Shown here: one piece after another, positions 1 through 8,064 of the stretch
Layout: each line of letters begins with the position of its first letter
How positions within the stretch are numbered: position 1 is the stretch's first letter
The notes under the pieces: model-generated
What the model was told of the DNA's origin: nothing
The model's input: the letters and a program-made list of their open reading frames with translations, nothing else
Databases searched by the model: none
Assembly (NCBI RefSeq): GCF_022810445.1
Contig: NZ_JAACGD010000106.1
Location: 1-10,826, forward strand
From: Candidatus Cardinium sp. cBcalN2
Lineage (GTDB): Bacteria; Bacteroidota; Bacteroidia; Cytophagales; Amoebophilaceae
Length of the DNA: 10,826 nt
Direction: 5' to 3'
Program-made: the position numbers and the translations under genes

Positions 1-210
1 CTATTTCAGCTGTAAGGGGCCATTTCTGATTGCAACTATTTTATAAAGAGCGTTTTTTCTAGAATCGCTATAGTATAGTCTTGAACGCATACCTTTTTCA
101 CTTACTTTAAAGAGCTTTTTTATTTATTGCTCTACTATAGAGTGCTCAATGGATGTTTTTTGCGATAATTACGATAACCTAAAGTCTAAATTATCAATTA
201 CCTTCGGAAG

Positions 211-283
<73 letters not shown>

Positions 284-303
284 CTATAGGGTTTACACTA
301 GAC

Positions 304-334
304 CAAATTTAGTTAAAGATTCTTTTTTTTCAAA
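304..334 (-). promoter_or_regulatory. Bacteroidota-type promoter for tRNA-Gly
   Basis: On the minus strand TTTG (331-334) is followed after 19 bases by TAAATTTG (304-311). This matches the known Bacteroidota primary-sigma consensus TTTG-N19-21-TAnnTTTG at every defined position. Transcription would begin around 297, about 14 bases before the tRNA 5' end. It lies between the mutS stop codon and the tRNA, so the tRNA can be transcribed independently of mutS. Assignment is by sequence match only. Confidence 0.65.
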
Positions 335-354
335 ATAGTTATCTGTTTTTGTGC

Positions 355-2976
355 CTATTTATTACAGTTTGTAACCATATTTTTGATTTCATTTAATTTC
401 AATAAGGCTTCTACCGGCGAGAGTCTATCCATATCAATAGCCTCTAAAAAAGCTTTAAGGTCACTTAAACCTTTGTTTGGCTCATTTGGCTCAAAAAGTT
501 TCAGCTGATATTGCTCCTTAGGCAGGTTTTCAATCTTTTCATCGACCTTACCTACTTTGCCACCTACTTGCGATAAATGGGCCAATATGGCCCTAGCTCT
601 TGCTAAAATCATGGCCGGCATACCGGCCATTTGGGCTACATGAATGCCAAAACTATGCTCACTACCTCCCGGAACTAGTTTATGTAGAAATAGAATCTTC
701 CGATCTATTTCCTGAACCGCTACATTAAAATTTTTAACCCTAGGGAGTTCTTTGGCCAATTCATTCAACTCGTGGTAGTGGGTAGCAAAAAGTGTTTTAG
801 CCCTATAGCGCGAATGGTTATGCAAGTATTCTACCAATGCCCAGGCAATAGAAATCCCGTCATAGGTACTGGTACCACGTCCTATCTCATCCATCAATAC
901 CAGGCTACGATCACTAAGGTTATGCATAATACTGGCTGTTTCAGTCATCTCCATCATAAAAGTAGATTCCCCTTGGGCCAAGTTATCAGATGCACCTACT
1001 CTTGTAAATATTTTATCTACCACACCAATTTGTGCCGAAGTGGCTGGTACAAAAGAACCCATTTGTGCCATTAATACCGTTAGGGCAACCTGACGCAACA
1101 AGGCTGATTTGCCAGCCATATTAGGCCCCGTAATCACTATGATTTGTTGTGCCGATGGGTCTAAATAAATATCATTAGGGGTGTAGGTTTTGTCTACAGG
1201 CAAACGCTGCTCAATAACAGGATGTCGGTTACCTTTAAGATTAAGTAGCTTGCCATCATCTATTATAGGCTTGGTATACTGGTGCTCAGTGGCCTGTTTA
1301 GCAAAAGAAAGATAAACATCCAATTGGGCAATATGTTTTGCATTTTCCTGAATAGGAGAAATATAGCTTATTGCTTCTGTTACTAATGCTTGATAAAGTT
1401 GTTGCTCTAGCAGCTGTGCTTCCTCACCTGCATGTAACAGCTCCTCTTCATACTGTTTTAAGTCTTCTGTGATATAACGTTCTGCACCAGCTAAGGTTTG
1501 TTTGCGCATCCAATCTGCAGGCACTTTATTTTTATGGGCATTCGGTACTTCTAGGTAATAACCAAATACGCGGTTGTAAGCAACTTTTAAAGAAGGGATG
1601 TTGGTACGTTTGCTCTCCTTTTGTTGCAATTCAACCAAATAATTTTTACCATCGTAGATAATTTTATTTAAGGCATCCAACCGATCATTGACATGAGGCT
1701 GAATGATGCCCCCTTGATGGGTCAGTATAGGAGGATCTTCCTGAAGGGTATGTTGAATACTTGCTACCAAAGCATGACAGTGATGGAGCTGTTCTCTAAA
1801 GTTTTGTAATAAAGAGAAGCCAGTAGCCTGCAATGCGGCTTGGATAGGTTCTACCTGCTCCAATGCTCTTTTTAGCGCCATCATCTCCCGTGGATTCACC
1901 CTGCCCACCGCTACCTTAGCTATAAGCCGCTCTAGGTCACCTATCTGTTTCAAATGACTGACCAATAAACCTGCTAAATCAGGATCTTCTACGAGATAGG
2001 CCACGATATCTAGCCGTTTTTGAATGCGTACTACTTCTTTAAGAGGAAACAATAGCCATTTTTTAAGCAAACGTCCCCCCATTGAGGTAACCGTTCTATC
2101 TAGTATTTCAATAAGTGCCGTTCCGCCCACCTGCTGTGGCACCATTAATTCCAAAGCTTTAACGGTAAATTGATCTAACCAAACATACTGATGTTCCTCT
2201 AGCCGGATTATCGAACGAATATGTGTGATTTTTTTATGCTCATTTTCTGATAAATAATGCAAAATAACCCCAGCTGCTACAATACCTACAGGGTAATCTG
2301 ATACCCCAAACCCTTTTAAGGACTGAGTACCAAAATGACCATTCAGTAAACCATAAGCATAGTCAAACTGAAAAACCCAATCTTCCATTGCATAAGTATG
2401 CACATTACTTTGCCCAAAATCATTCCACAAAGCCTCTTGTTTTTTGTTAAAAACAATTTCCGATGGTGCCAAATGATGCATTACCTTTTGCAAGTAATCG
2501 GTATTTCCTTGCGTAACAAAGAATTCTCCGGTAGAAAGATCTAAAAAAGCCATACCAATTAATGCTTTGTCAAAAAAGATAGCGGCTAGGTAATTATTAG
2601 CTCTTGTATCTAAAACCGCTTCACTAAAAGAAAGACCCGGCGTAACCAATTCTGTAACCCCCCTTCGTACAATACCCTTGGCTTGTTTGGGGTCTTCCAA
2701 CTGATCACAAATCGCTACCCGATAGCCCGCCTTTACCAATTTAGGCAGATAAAGATCTAGCGCATGATGAGGAAAACCAGCCAACTCCACACTAGCAGCC
2801 GATCCATTGGCTCGTTTCGTAAGGGTAATATCTAGCACCTTACTGGCCTTAACCGCATCTTCCAAAAAGGTTTCATAAAAATCACCTACTCGAAATAGCA
2901 ACAATGCCCCAGGATATTTGGCTTTAATAGCGAAATATTGCCTCATTAATGGCGTTGGCTCAACTAATTTTGACAT
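355..2976 (-). CDS. mutS: DNA mismatch repair protein MutS
   Basis: This ATPase binds DNA mismatches and starts methyl-independent or MutL-dependent mismatch repair. The 873-residue length is close to E. coli MutS (853). The N-terminal mismatch-binding domain carries the Phe-X-Glu motif at F33-Y34-E35 within GDFYETF. Connector, lever and clamp domains follow to about residue 560. The C-terminal ABC-type ATPase has Walker A GPNMAGKS at 617-624, the STFMMEM signature region at 671-677, Walker B LVLMDEIGRGTS at 692-703 and FATHYHEL with the switch histidine at 733. QLKLF at 824-828 matches a sliding-clamp-binding motif, and the C-terminal end keeps the usual LSPVEAL segment. All catalytic motifs are intact, so the gene should be functional. 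The ATG at 2974-2976 is the natural family start; no Shine-Dalgarno sequence precedes it. No mutL is in this window. Confidence 0.98.
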   Translation of the reverse strand: MSKLVEPTPLMRQYFAIKAKYPGALLLFRVGDFYETFLEDAVKASKVLDITLTKRANGSAASVELAGFPHHALDLYLPKLVKAGYRVAICDQLEDPKQAKGIVRRGVTELVTPGLSFSEAVLDTRANNYLAAIFFDKALIGMAFLDLSTGEFFVTQGNTDYLQKVMHHLAPSEIVFNKKQEALWNDFGQSNVHTYAMEDWVFQFDYAYGLLNGHFGTQSLKGFGVSDYPVGIVAAGVILHYLSENEHKKITHIRSIIRLEEHQYVWLDQFTVKALELMVPQQVGGTALIEILDRTVTSMGGRLLKKWLLFPLKEVVRIQKRLDIVAYLVEDPDLAGLLVSHLKQIGDLERLIAKVAVGRVNPREMMALKRALEQVEPIQAALQATGFSLLQNFREQLHHCHALVASIQHTLQEDPPILTHQGGIIQPHVNDRLDALNKIIYDGKNYLVELQQKESKRTNIPSLKVAYNRVFGYYLEVPNAHKNKVPADWMRKQTLAGAERYITEDLKQYEEELLHAGEEAQLLEQQLYQALVTEAISYISPIQENAKHIAQLDVYLSFAKQATEHQYTKPIIDDGKLLNLKGNRHPVIEQRLPVDKTYTPNDIYLDPSAQQIIVITGPNMAGKSALLRQVALTVLMAQMGSFVPATSAQIGVVDKIFTRVGASDNLAQGESTFMMEMTETASIMHNLSDRSLVLMDEIGRGTSTYDGISIAWALVEYLHNHSRYRAKTLFATHYHELNELAKELPRVKNFNVAVQEIDRKILFLHKLVPGGSEHSFGIHVAQMAGMPAMILARARAILAHLSQVGGKVGKVDEKIENLPKEQYQLKLFEPNEPNKGLSDLKAFLEAIDMDRLSPVEALLKLNEIKNMVTNCNK

Positions 2977-2998
2977 AGAAATAGAAAAAATATATTAT

Positions 2999-3030
2999 AA
3001 ACATTATCACTGAGATCAAGCTACCCAAAA
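2999..3030 (-). promoter_or_regulatory. possible mutS promoter
   Basis: On the minus strand a TTTTG element (3026-3030) lies 19 bases before TAATGTTT (2999-3006), which partly matches the Bacteroidota -7 consensus TAnnTTTG. It sits 23 bases upstream of the mutS start codon. The -7 match is imperfect and the region is AT-rich, so chance is a real alternative. Confidence 0.3.
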
Positions 3031-3082
3031 CCAAAATTTCAACTATAACTTACCTAAAAAAGCAAGGATAGTATTGGTGCAA

Positions 3083-3115
3083 TTTAGTTTTTTTAGCACG
3101 GATTGCTTAATTTTG
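3083..3115 (+). promoter_or_regulatory. possible promoter of the ankyrin-repeat gene
   Basis: TAATTTTG at 3108-3115 matches the Bacteroidota -7 consensus TAnnTTTG exactly. TTTA at 3083-3086, 21 bases earlier, is a one-mismatch -33 element. Transcription would give a leader of roughly 65 bases before the ATG at 3187. Immediately downstream, at 3118-3131, lies a small hairpin-capable sequence (AAAAG-AGCG-CTTTT). This is sequence matching only. Confidence 0.35.
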
Positions 3116-3186
3116 TCAAAAGAGCGCTTTTAAGATAAAGGCACTTATAAGCTTACTCAAGATTAATAGTTAGAAAAAAATATATT

Positions 3187-4386
3187 ATGAAAAAACTTAA
3201 TCTGAATCCTAAACCATCTAGTTTGTTTGCAACAGGCATTACGATTTTATCTCTATTGGTTGGGTTGCAGGCTCGCAGTTGTGGAGGCACAGCCGGGCAT
3301 AAAGCAAGGAACATGAGTTCAGAGATATTTATCAGGGATCTAGCCAATCTAAGAGATATTACTATCTCAGATGAAAAAGGTCGAACGCAATTGTTCGCTT
3401 CCGTAAAAACAGGAAACCATGACCACGTAGCCGCTATATTAAATCGCTTTATAGAAGATATGAAATCAGGCTACAAGCATGCAAACCCAGATTTCCTAAA
3501 TGCACGTGACCCAATACGTGGTACAACACCTCTTGAGGGGGCTATAATACGGAAAAGTCTGAAAATAATCCAGCTTTTTCTCAATTGTGCATACAATATA
3601 GGCGATGAGACCATTAAGCCTATAAAGATTGATACTGTACATCCAGGTTCAGGTAACACACCGCTACATTATGCCCTTGAAACAAAAGACCTGGATATAA
3701 TAAAAGAAGTAATACAGGCAGTAATGCAAGAAAACCGAGATTTATTATCTGCACAAAATAAAAATGGAAATACAGCTCTGCATCTTGCAGCAAGATATGG
3801 GCTAAGAGATATCCAAATTAAATTAACTCAAGTGCTTCCTCAGGATAAAATTTGGATAAAAAACAATAAAGGCCAGGGTCCAGTAGATATCGCAATAAAA
3901 AATAATCAGACACATTTGATATCATTCCTTCCTAAAGCACCTCCAGAAAGATTTAAAGAAAAAAATAAGGATGGTGAAACACTACTTCAAGTAACTGCTC
4001 GCTTGCACCTATTAAACGCGTTTCAAATGATATGGCTAAGAATAAAAGCACTGGACGAAGGTGAAGCTATAAAGCAACTTTTTGAGAAAGATAAAAAAGG
4101 CAAGTCTGTATGGATGAGCATCATATTATCATCAAAAGCAAAAAAAATACTAAACATCAATGTATCACCTATTATCTATCAAGATAACATTAAAATGTTC
4201 GAGCATGTCATAAAGTTGGTAAAAGATAGCTTAGGAGGAAAACAATGGAACTCTATCTTAGACGATATTACTCATCTAGAAAATAAAGGTTACATGGGAG
4301 GTGGCATAAATAAAAAGTATGCTGATGAATTGCGTCTAATAGTAGAGAAAGAAATGAAGAAAGCATATAATATAATGCTATCGTAG
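3187..4386 (+). CDS. exported ankyrin-repeat protein
   Basis: This 399-residue protein starts with a basic stretch (MKKLNLNPK) and a hydrophobic core at about residues 13-27, followed by ARSCGG. That is an export signal, possibly a lipoprotein signal with Cys32 as the lipidated residue, although the -3 to -1 residues A-R-S fit the lipobox poorly. About six degenerate ankyrin repeats follow, near residues 64-90, 112-136, 156-180, 194-218, 228-248 and 262-285. The clearest are GNTPLHYAL at 156-164 and GNTALHLAA at 194-202. The last ~110 residues are lysine-rich, have no recognisable domain, and contain a Gly-rich YMGGGINKKY stretch. Ankyrin repeats bind proteins and are common in host-interaction proteins of intracellular bacteria, so a role at the host interface is plausible but inferred. 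The gene is divergent from mutS. Its last codons lie inside the repeat at 4373-4450. Confidence 0.85.
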   Translation: MKKLNLNPKPSSLFATGITILSLLVGLQARSCGGTAGHKARNMSSEIFIRDLANLRDITISDEKGRTQLFASVKTGNHDHVAAILNRFIEDMKSGYKHANPDFLNARDPIRGTTPLEGAIIRKSLKIIQLFLNCAYNIGDETIKPIKIDTVHPGSGNTPLHYALETKDLDIIKEVIQAVMQENRDLLSAQNKNGNTALHLAARYGLRDIQIKLTQVLPQDKIWIKNNKGQGPVDIAIKNNQTHLISFLPKAPPERFKEKNKDGETLLQVTARLHLLNAFQMIWLRIKALDEGEAIKQLFEKDKKGKSVWMSIILSSKAKKILNINVSPIIYQDNIKMFEHVIKLVKDSLGGKQWNSILDDITHLENKGYMGGGINKKYADELRLIVEKEMKKAYNIMLS

Positions 4387-4450
4387 CACGCTATCAAAAA
4401 AGAAACAACACCCTCCTTCTGCATTCCGATCAGTAAGTACCCTGCACAGC
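4373..4450 (+). repeat. direct repeat copy 1, overlapping the ankyrin gene stop codon
   Basis: This 78-base segment recurs at 4574-4650. Aligned by eye, there are 7 substitutions and one single-base gap, about 90% identity, and most changes are transitions. The copy begins within the last codons of the ankyrin gene (encoding M-L-S-stop) and runs into the downstream region. A shared core GCATTCCGATC is identical in both copies. Confidence 0.85.
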
Positions 4451-4500
4451 AACCAATAGTAACACTAACTGCCCCAATGTATTAGACCTGCCATATCAAC

Positions 4501-4534
4501 ATCAAGGGCTATTGCTTAAGTAATAGCTCTTGAT
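4501..4534. repeat. perfectly arranged palindrome (15-bp stem, TTAA loop), possible terminator
   Basis: ATCAAGGGCTATTGC (4501-4515) and GTAATAGCTCTTGAT (4520-4534) form a 15-bp stem, with two G-U pairs when read as plus-strand RNA, closed by a TTAA loop. It lies 115 bases after the ankyrin gene's stop codon and midway between the two direct repeat copies. It could end transcription of the ankyrin gene, but no clear run of T follows on either strand, so a classical Rho-independent terminator is not assured. It could also be the core of a small repeated element. Confidence 0.6.
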
Positions 4535-4573
4535 AAATATTTGTTAATCAACTGCTAAATAATAGTTTCTATG

Positions 4574-4650
4574 TAATGCTATCGTAGCAGGCTAGCAAGA
4601 AAGAGACAACACCTCCTTCTGCATTCCGATCGGTAAGCACCCTACACAGC
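4574..4650 (+). repeat. direct repeat copy 2
   Basis: Second copy of the segment at 4373-4450, about 200 bases further on. It still reads V-M-L-S-stop in the frame matching the ankyrin gene's last codons, but no ankyrin coding sequence precedes it. It is therefore either a leftover 3' end of a lost second ankyrin gene, or a mobile or duplicated 3'-flank sequence. Confidence 0.85.
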
Positions 4651-4752
4651 CAACAAGCCAAACAAGGCTACCAGTTATTAGCCTATTTGCCAAAACCTAT
4701 TTGCGATAAGCCATTTTTAGGAGAAGCGCAGTCGAGCACTAAGAAATACACT

Positions 4753-4962
4753 TTACCTACCCACTAAAGCCAAAACCTGAATTGGCAGATTCTTATAATC
4801 CTTATAAGGTCGATAAGTAGCAATGATATTATTTTTTTGAAAAACTTGCTTAATCCATGCAAAAGATTGCGTTGATCCTGTAACAGGATAGCGTCTTGTG
4901 CTGGTAGATAGTTAGGAATAGTTAAGCGCAAGCAGTCTGGTATAGGCTGTCATCTTTTGCAT
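4753..4962 (-). pseudogene. possible decayed gene fragment, unidentified
   Basis: On the minus strand a frame runs from an ATG (4960-4962) to a TAA (4753-4755), interrupted once by an in-frame TAA at 4912-4914. After the stop it reads 52 sense codons with protein-like composition, including segments such as PVTGSTQSFAWIKQVF and IATYRPYKDYKNLP. A second minus-strand frame is also open for 61 codons (4949 down to 4764) and contains IPDCLRLTIPNY. This faintly recalls the C-terminal LRxTI stretch of class I/II PLP-dependent aminotransferases. I cannot identify the parent protein, and both frames could be open by chance. The in-frame stop, the lack of a complete domain and the position in a gene-poor stretch favour a remnant. 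Confidence 0.3.
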
Positions 4963-5081
4963 TTTATAACATATATGCCTAAAATAGGAGCTTAATATAA
5001 ATAGAGCTATCTATTCTCGTATATAACTAGTGTTACAGAATATGCTAACCAGGCCGCATTTGACTAAATTTCTTGAGCTAT

Positions 5082-7937
5082 ATGCCAGACAACATGGATA
5101 CAAAACAGCCCAATCATGCTTCTAAAGATCTATATGGTTTTGATTATGTAGAAGTTTTGGGTGCAAGGACCCACAATTTAAAAAATATTGATGTTGTTTT
5201 TCCACGTAATCAACTGGTAATTATTACAGGTGTCAGTGGTAGTGGCAAATCCTCTTTAGCCTTTGATACCATAAATGCAGAGGGGCAAAGGCGATACAGG
5301 GAAAGTTTTAGTGCCTATGCGCGGGGTTTTTTGGGTAGCTTAACCAGACCAGAAGTAGATAAAATCAATGGGCTAAGTCCGGTTATTGCGATTGAACAAA
5401 AAACAACCAACCGAAATGCACGCTCTACGGTTGGAACTACTACAGAAATCTATGACTTTATGCGTTTGCTTTTTGCACGAATAGCCGACGCCTATGCCTA
5501 CACTACGGGTAACAAAATGGTAACCCAAGATGAAGAGCAAATCCTTGCTCATCTATTACGCACCTTCTCTAGAAAAAGAGTTACCCTAATGGCTCCTGTT
5601 GTTAGAGGCAGAAAAGGCCATCATCAAGCATTGTTAAAACGTTTGATTAAGTTAGGTTTTAATAAAGTTAGAGTCGATGGTGCCATTATTGAATTCACAG
5701 ATAGCCTAAAGCTGGCCCGCCATAAAAAACATGATATTGCTTTGATTATAGATCATATCTTAATAGACCTAAAAGAGCTAGATCGTATCAAAAATGGATT
5801 GCAACTGGCTATAGAATATGGCAAGGGAACATTATTAATAGTAGATCCTGAGCAAAAAGATCACTATTTTTCTACCTATTTAATGGATGAAGAAACCGGC
5901 CTAGCTTATGATGCACCAGAGCCCAATCTTTTTTCTTTTAATACACCGTACGGGGCATGTGCTAGCTGCGATGGATTGGGCGAAATTACCCAGATAGATG
6001 TCAACACGCTTATTCCAGATAAAAGCATCAGTATTCAAAATGGTGCCATTGTACCATTGGGTCCTTATAAAGTATCTTTATTATTCAAAAAGATAGCGGC
6101 TCTACTAAAGTTTTTTCAATGTCAAATTACCGATCCTGTTGAAACATTGCCTCCAACTGTATTGAATTTGTTATTGTTTGGTAATATTACACCCTACCGC
6201 TCTGTGCTTATTGCAGATTGTGTTGAACCTTTTGAAGGTATTATTGCTGCACTTATCAAACAACAAGAACGTGAAACAGTTACACGGAATGGTAGTCCAG
6301 AAGAGGGGTTTAGTTACACAGCTATATGCCCAGATTGTCAAGGAACTAGACTAAACCCAATAGCTAGGTCTTTTAAGATTCAAGACAAAAGTATTACTGA
6401 TTTGGTTGCAATGGACCTAGATGCCCTCAAAAAATGGTTTGCTGAGTTACCTGCGTTCTTGACAGCAAAACAGCAAATCATTGCACATGAGATTGTAAAA
6501 GAAATCTTGAAACGACTACAATTTTTAATAGATGTTGGCCTGCATTATGTACATCTTAATAGAAGCTTAAGTACCTTATCAGGAGGGGAAGCGCAACGCA
6601 TTAGATTGGCCACACAAATAGGTACCCAATTATTGGGTGTGCTCTATATTCTTGATGAACCAAGTATTGGCTTACATCAACGCGACAATGGGCGCCTTAT
6701 CAGCGCTTTAAAGGCACTTAGAGATATAGGCAATACGGTACTTGTAGTAGAGCATGACAAGGAGATTATGTTGGCAGCGGACTATTTGATTGAAATAGGG
6801 CCTCAAGCTGGTGCTTATGGAGGGGAAGTAGTTGCAGCGGGCCCCTTAGTCCATTTTTTAGCACAACCTAGCGTCACAGCTGAATTTTTAACCCAAAAAA
6901 AGCATTTTGCTTTTTCAGCCAATCGCAAAACAGGAAATGGCAAAACTGTAACCATTACAGGATGTAGCGGAAATAACTTAAAAAATATCACTTTAACGAT
7001 TCCATTAGGTTTAATGATTTGCGTAACAGGGGTTTCAGGAAGTGGCAAATCTTCTTTGATTCGTAAAACCCTCTTACCTGTTCTTAAAAAACATCTCTAC
7101 AACAGTCAGGCTACACCATTACCTTATGGAGAAGCGGTTGGCTTAACCCACATTAATAAAGTTATAGAAGTTAGTCAGTCACCTATAGGCAGAACGCCCC
7201 GTTCTAACCCTAGTACCTATACCGGTATGTTTACTGATATACGTAACTTTTTTTCGATTTTGCCAGAAGCTAAAATTAGAGGCTATAAGCCAAGTAGATT
7301 CTCTTTTAATCTAAAAGAAGGTCGATGTAATACTTGTGAAGGAGCGGGTATTCAGCGTATAGAAATGGGTTTTCTACCAGAAGTATATGTAAAATGTGAT
7401 AGTTGCAAGGGCAAAAGATACAGTCGGGAAACCTTGGAGGTGCAGTATAAAGGTAAATCTATTGCCGATGTCTTAGATATGACGGTATCCAATGCGATGC
7501 CTTTTTTCGAAAGTCATCCATCTATATTGGTTAAACTCCGAACCTTAGAACAAGTCGGGCTAGGGTACATTACCCTGGGGCAACATGCTACTACTTTATC
7601 AGGTGGAGAAGCACAAAGGGTCAAATTAGCGACAGAACTAGCTAAAAAAAGTACCGGAGATACACTATATATCCTAGATGAACCGAGTACCGGTTTGCAC
7701 TTTCAAGATATTCTAGCTTTATTGTCTGTTCTAAAAAAATTAGTAGAGCAAGGTAATACGGTACTAATTATAGAACACAATATGGATATTATAAAAGTAG
7801 CAGACCATATCATTGATGTTGGACCCGATGGCGGGCGAGATGGAGGCCATATAGTAGCGCAGGGTACGCCAGAAGCGATTGCTATGGTAGCAGAGAGTCA
7901 TACAGGTTATTGTTTAAAACAAGAATTAAACCTATAG
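5082..7937 (+). CDS. uvrA: UvrABC system protein A (excision nuclease ATPase subunit)
   Basis: UvrA dimers scan DNA for bulky lesions and load UvrB in nucleotide excision repair. Counted from the ATG at 5082 the protein has 951 residues (E. coli UvrA 940). The first ABC module has Walker A GVSGSGKSS at 50-58, signature LSGGEAQR at 499-506 and Walker B ending D525-E526. The second has GVSGSGKS at 650-657, LSGGEAQR at 839-846 and Walker B D866-E867. Zinc-binding cysteine pairs are present: C293/C296 with C416/C419, and C749/C752 with C772/C775. All key residues are intact. The frame also opens with TTG at 5073 and has another ATG at 5094. None has a Shine-Dalgarno sequence, so the start is uncertain by a few codons; conserved sequence begins only near residue 20. 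It is the first gene of the plus-strand group that continues into envelope genes. Confidence 0.98.
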   Translation: MPDNMDTKQPNHASKDLYGFDYVEVLGARTHNLKNIDVVFPRNQLVIITGVSGSGKSSLAFDTINAEGQRRYRESFSAYARGFLGSLTRPEVDKINGLSPVIAIEQKTTNRNARSTVGTTTEIYDFMRLLFARIADAYAYTTGNKMVTQDEEQILAHLLRTFSRKRVTLMAPVVRGRKGHHQALLKRLIKLGFNKVRVDGAIIEFTDSLKLARHKKHDIALIIDHILIDLKELDRIKNGLQLAIEYGKGTLLIVDPEQKDHYFSTYLMDEETGLAYDAPEPNLFSFNTPYGACASCDGLGEITQIDVNTLIPDKSISIQNGAIVPLGPYKVSLLFKKIAALLKFFQCQITDPVETLPPTVLNLLLFGNITPYRSVLIADCVEPFEGIIAALIKQQERETVTRNGSPEEGFSYTAICPDCQGTRLNPIARSFKIQDKSITDLVAMDLDALKKWFAELPAFLTAKQQIIAHEIVKEILKRLQFLIDVGLHYVHLNRSLSTLSGGEAQRIRLATQIGTQLLGVLYILDEPSIGLHQRDNGRLISALKALRDIGNTVLVVEHDKEIMLAADYLIEIGPQAGAYGGEVVAAGPLVHFLAQPSVTAEFLTQKKHFAFSANRKTGNGKTVTITGCSGNNLKNITLTIPLGLMICVTGVSGSGKSSLIRKTLLPVLKKHLYNSQATPLPYGEAVGLTHINKVIEVSQSPIGRTPRSNPSTYTGMFTDIRNFFSILPEAKIRGYKPSRFSFNLKEGRCNTCEGAGIQRIEMGFLPEVYVKCDSCKGKRYSRETLEVQYKGKSIADVLDMTVSNAMPFFESHPSILVKLRTLEQVGLGYITLGQHATTLSGGEAQRVKLATELAKKSTGDTLYILDEPSTGLHFQDILALLSVLKKLVEQGNTVLIIEHNMDIIKVADHIIDVGPDGGRDGGHIVAQGTPEAIAMVAESHTGYCLKQELNL

Positions 7938-7958
7938 TATTTTCTGCTAAACGCGCTG

Positions 7959-7990
7959 TTTGCTTGCTATATTTTTAACACGTAAATTTA
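7959..7990 (+). promoter_or_regulatory. possible promoter of the DUF6452-DUF6048 pair
   Basis: TTTG at 7959-7962 is followed after 20 bases by TAAATTTA (7983-7990), one mismatch from the Bacteroidota -7 consensus TAnnTTTG. It starts 22 bases after the uvrA stop codon and ends 74 bases before the ATG at 8065. If real, the envelope genes downstream are transcribed separately from uvrA. Confidence 0.4.
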
Positions 7991-8064
7991 TAAATCCATT
8001 CAGTCCTGCGCTAAGACTATACACAAAAAGAAAAAACGCTCCTTTATTATAACTTTTTTCGTAC

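Larger units (their letters stand above)
4387..5081. other. long intergenic stretch without an intact gene
   Basis: Between the ankyrin gene and uvrA no intact gene is visible. The stretch contains most of the first repeat copy, a palindrome (4501-4534), the second repeat copy (4574-4650), and a possible minus-strand gene remnant (4753-4962). At 4682-4709 a 14-base unit beginning CCTATTTGC occurs twice in tandem with a few mismatches. Between 4963 and 5081 I see AT-rich sequence that should contain the uvrA promoter. TAAATTTC at 5065-5072 resembles a -7 element but has no convincing -33 partner. The stretch looks like debris of past duplication and gene decay. Confidence 0.6.

Noticed and set aside
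1..90. Minus-strand reading frame of 29 codons ending exactly at base 1
   Set aside because: It has a weak resemblance to the start of ribosomal protein S16 (a SRKNALYKIV-like stretch), but it is far too short, has no supporting start signal and no further match. Most likely chance or a minor fragment.
772..1074. Plus-strand open frame of 100 codons inside mutS
   Set aside because: It is antisense to the highly conserved MutS ATPase region and has no family features; a shadow of the real gene.
3118..3131. Small hairpin AAAAG-AGCG-CTTTT in the ankyrin gene leader
   Set aside because: The 5-bp stem is expected by chance in such AT-rich sequence. Mentioned only as context for the promoter candidate.
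5003..5020. Short similarity to the 5' part of the tRNA-Gly gene (GAGCTAT...ATTCTCG)
   Set aside because: Only two 7-base matches separated by an insertion, with no further tRNA sequence around. Not enough for an attachment site or tRNA remnant.
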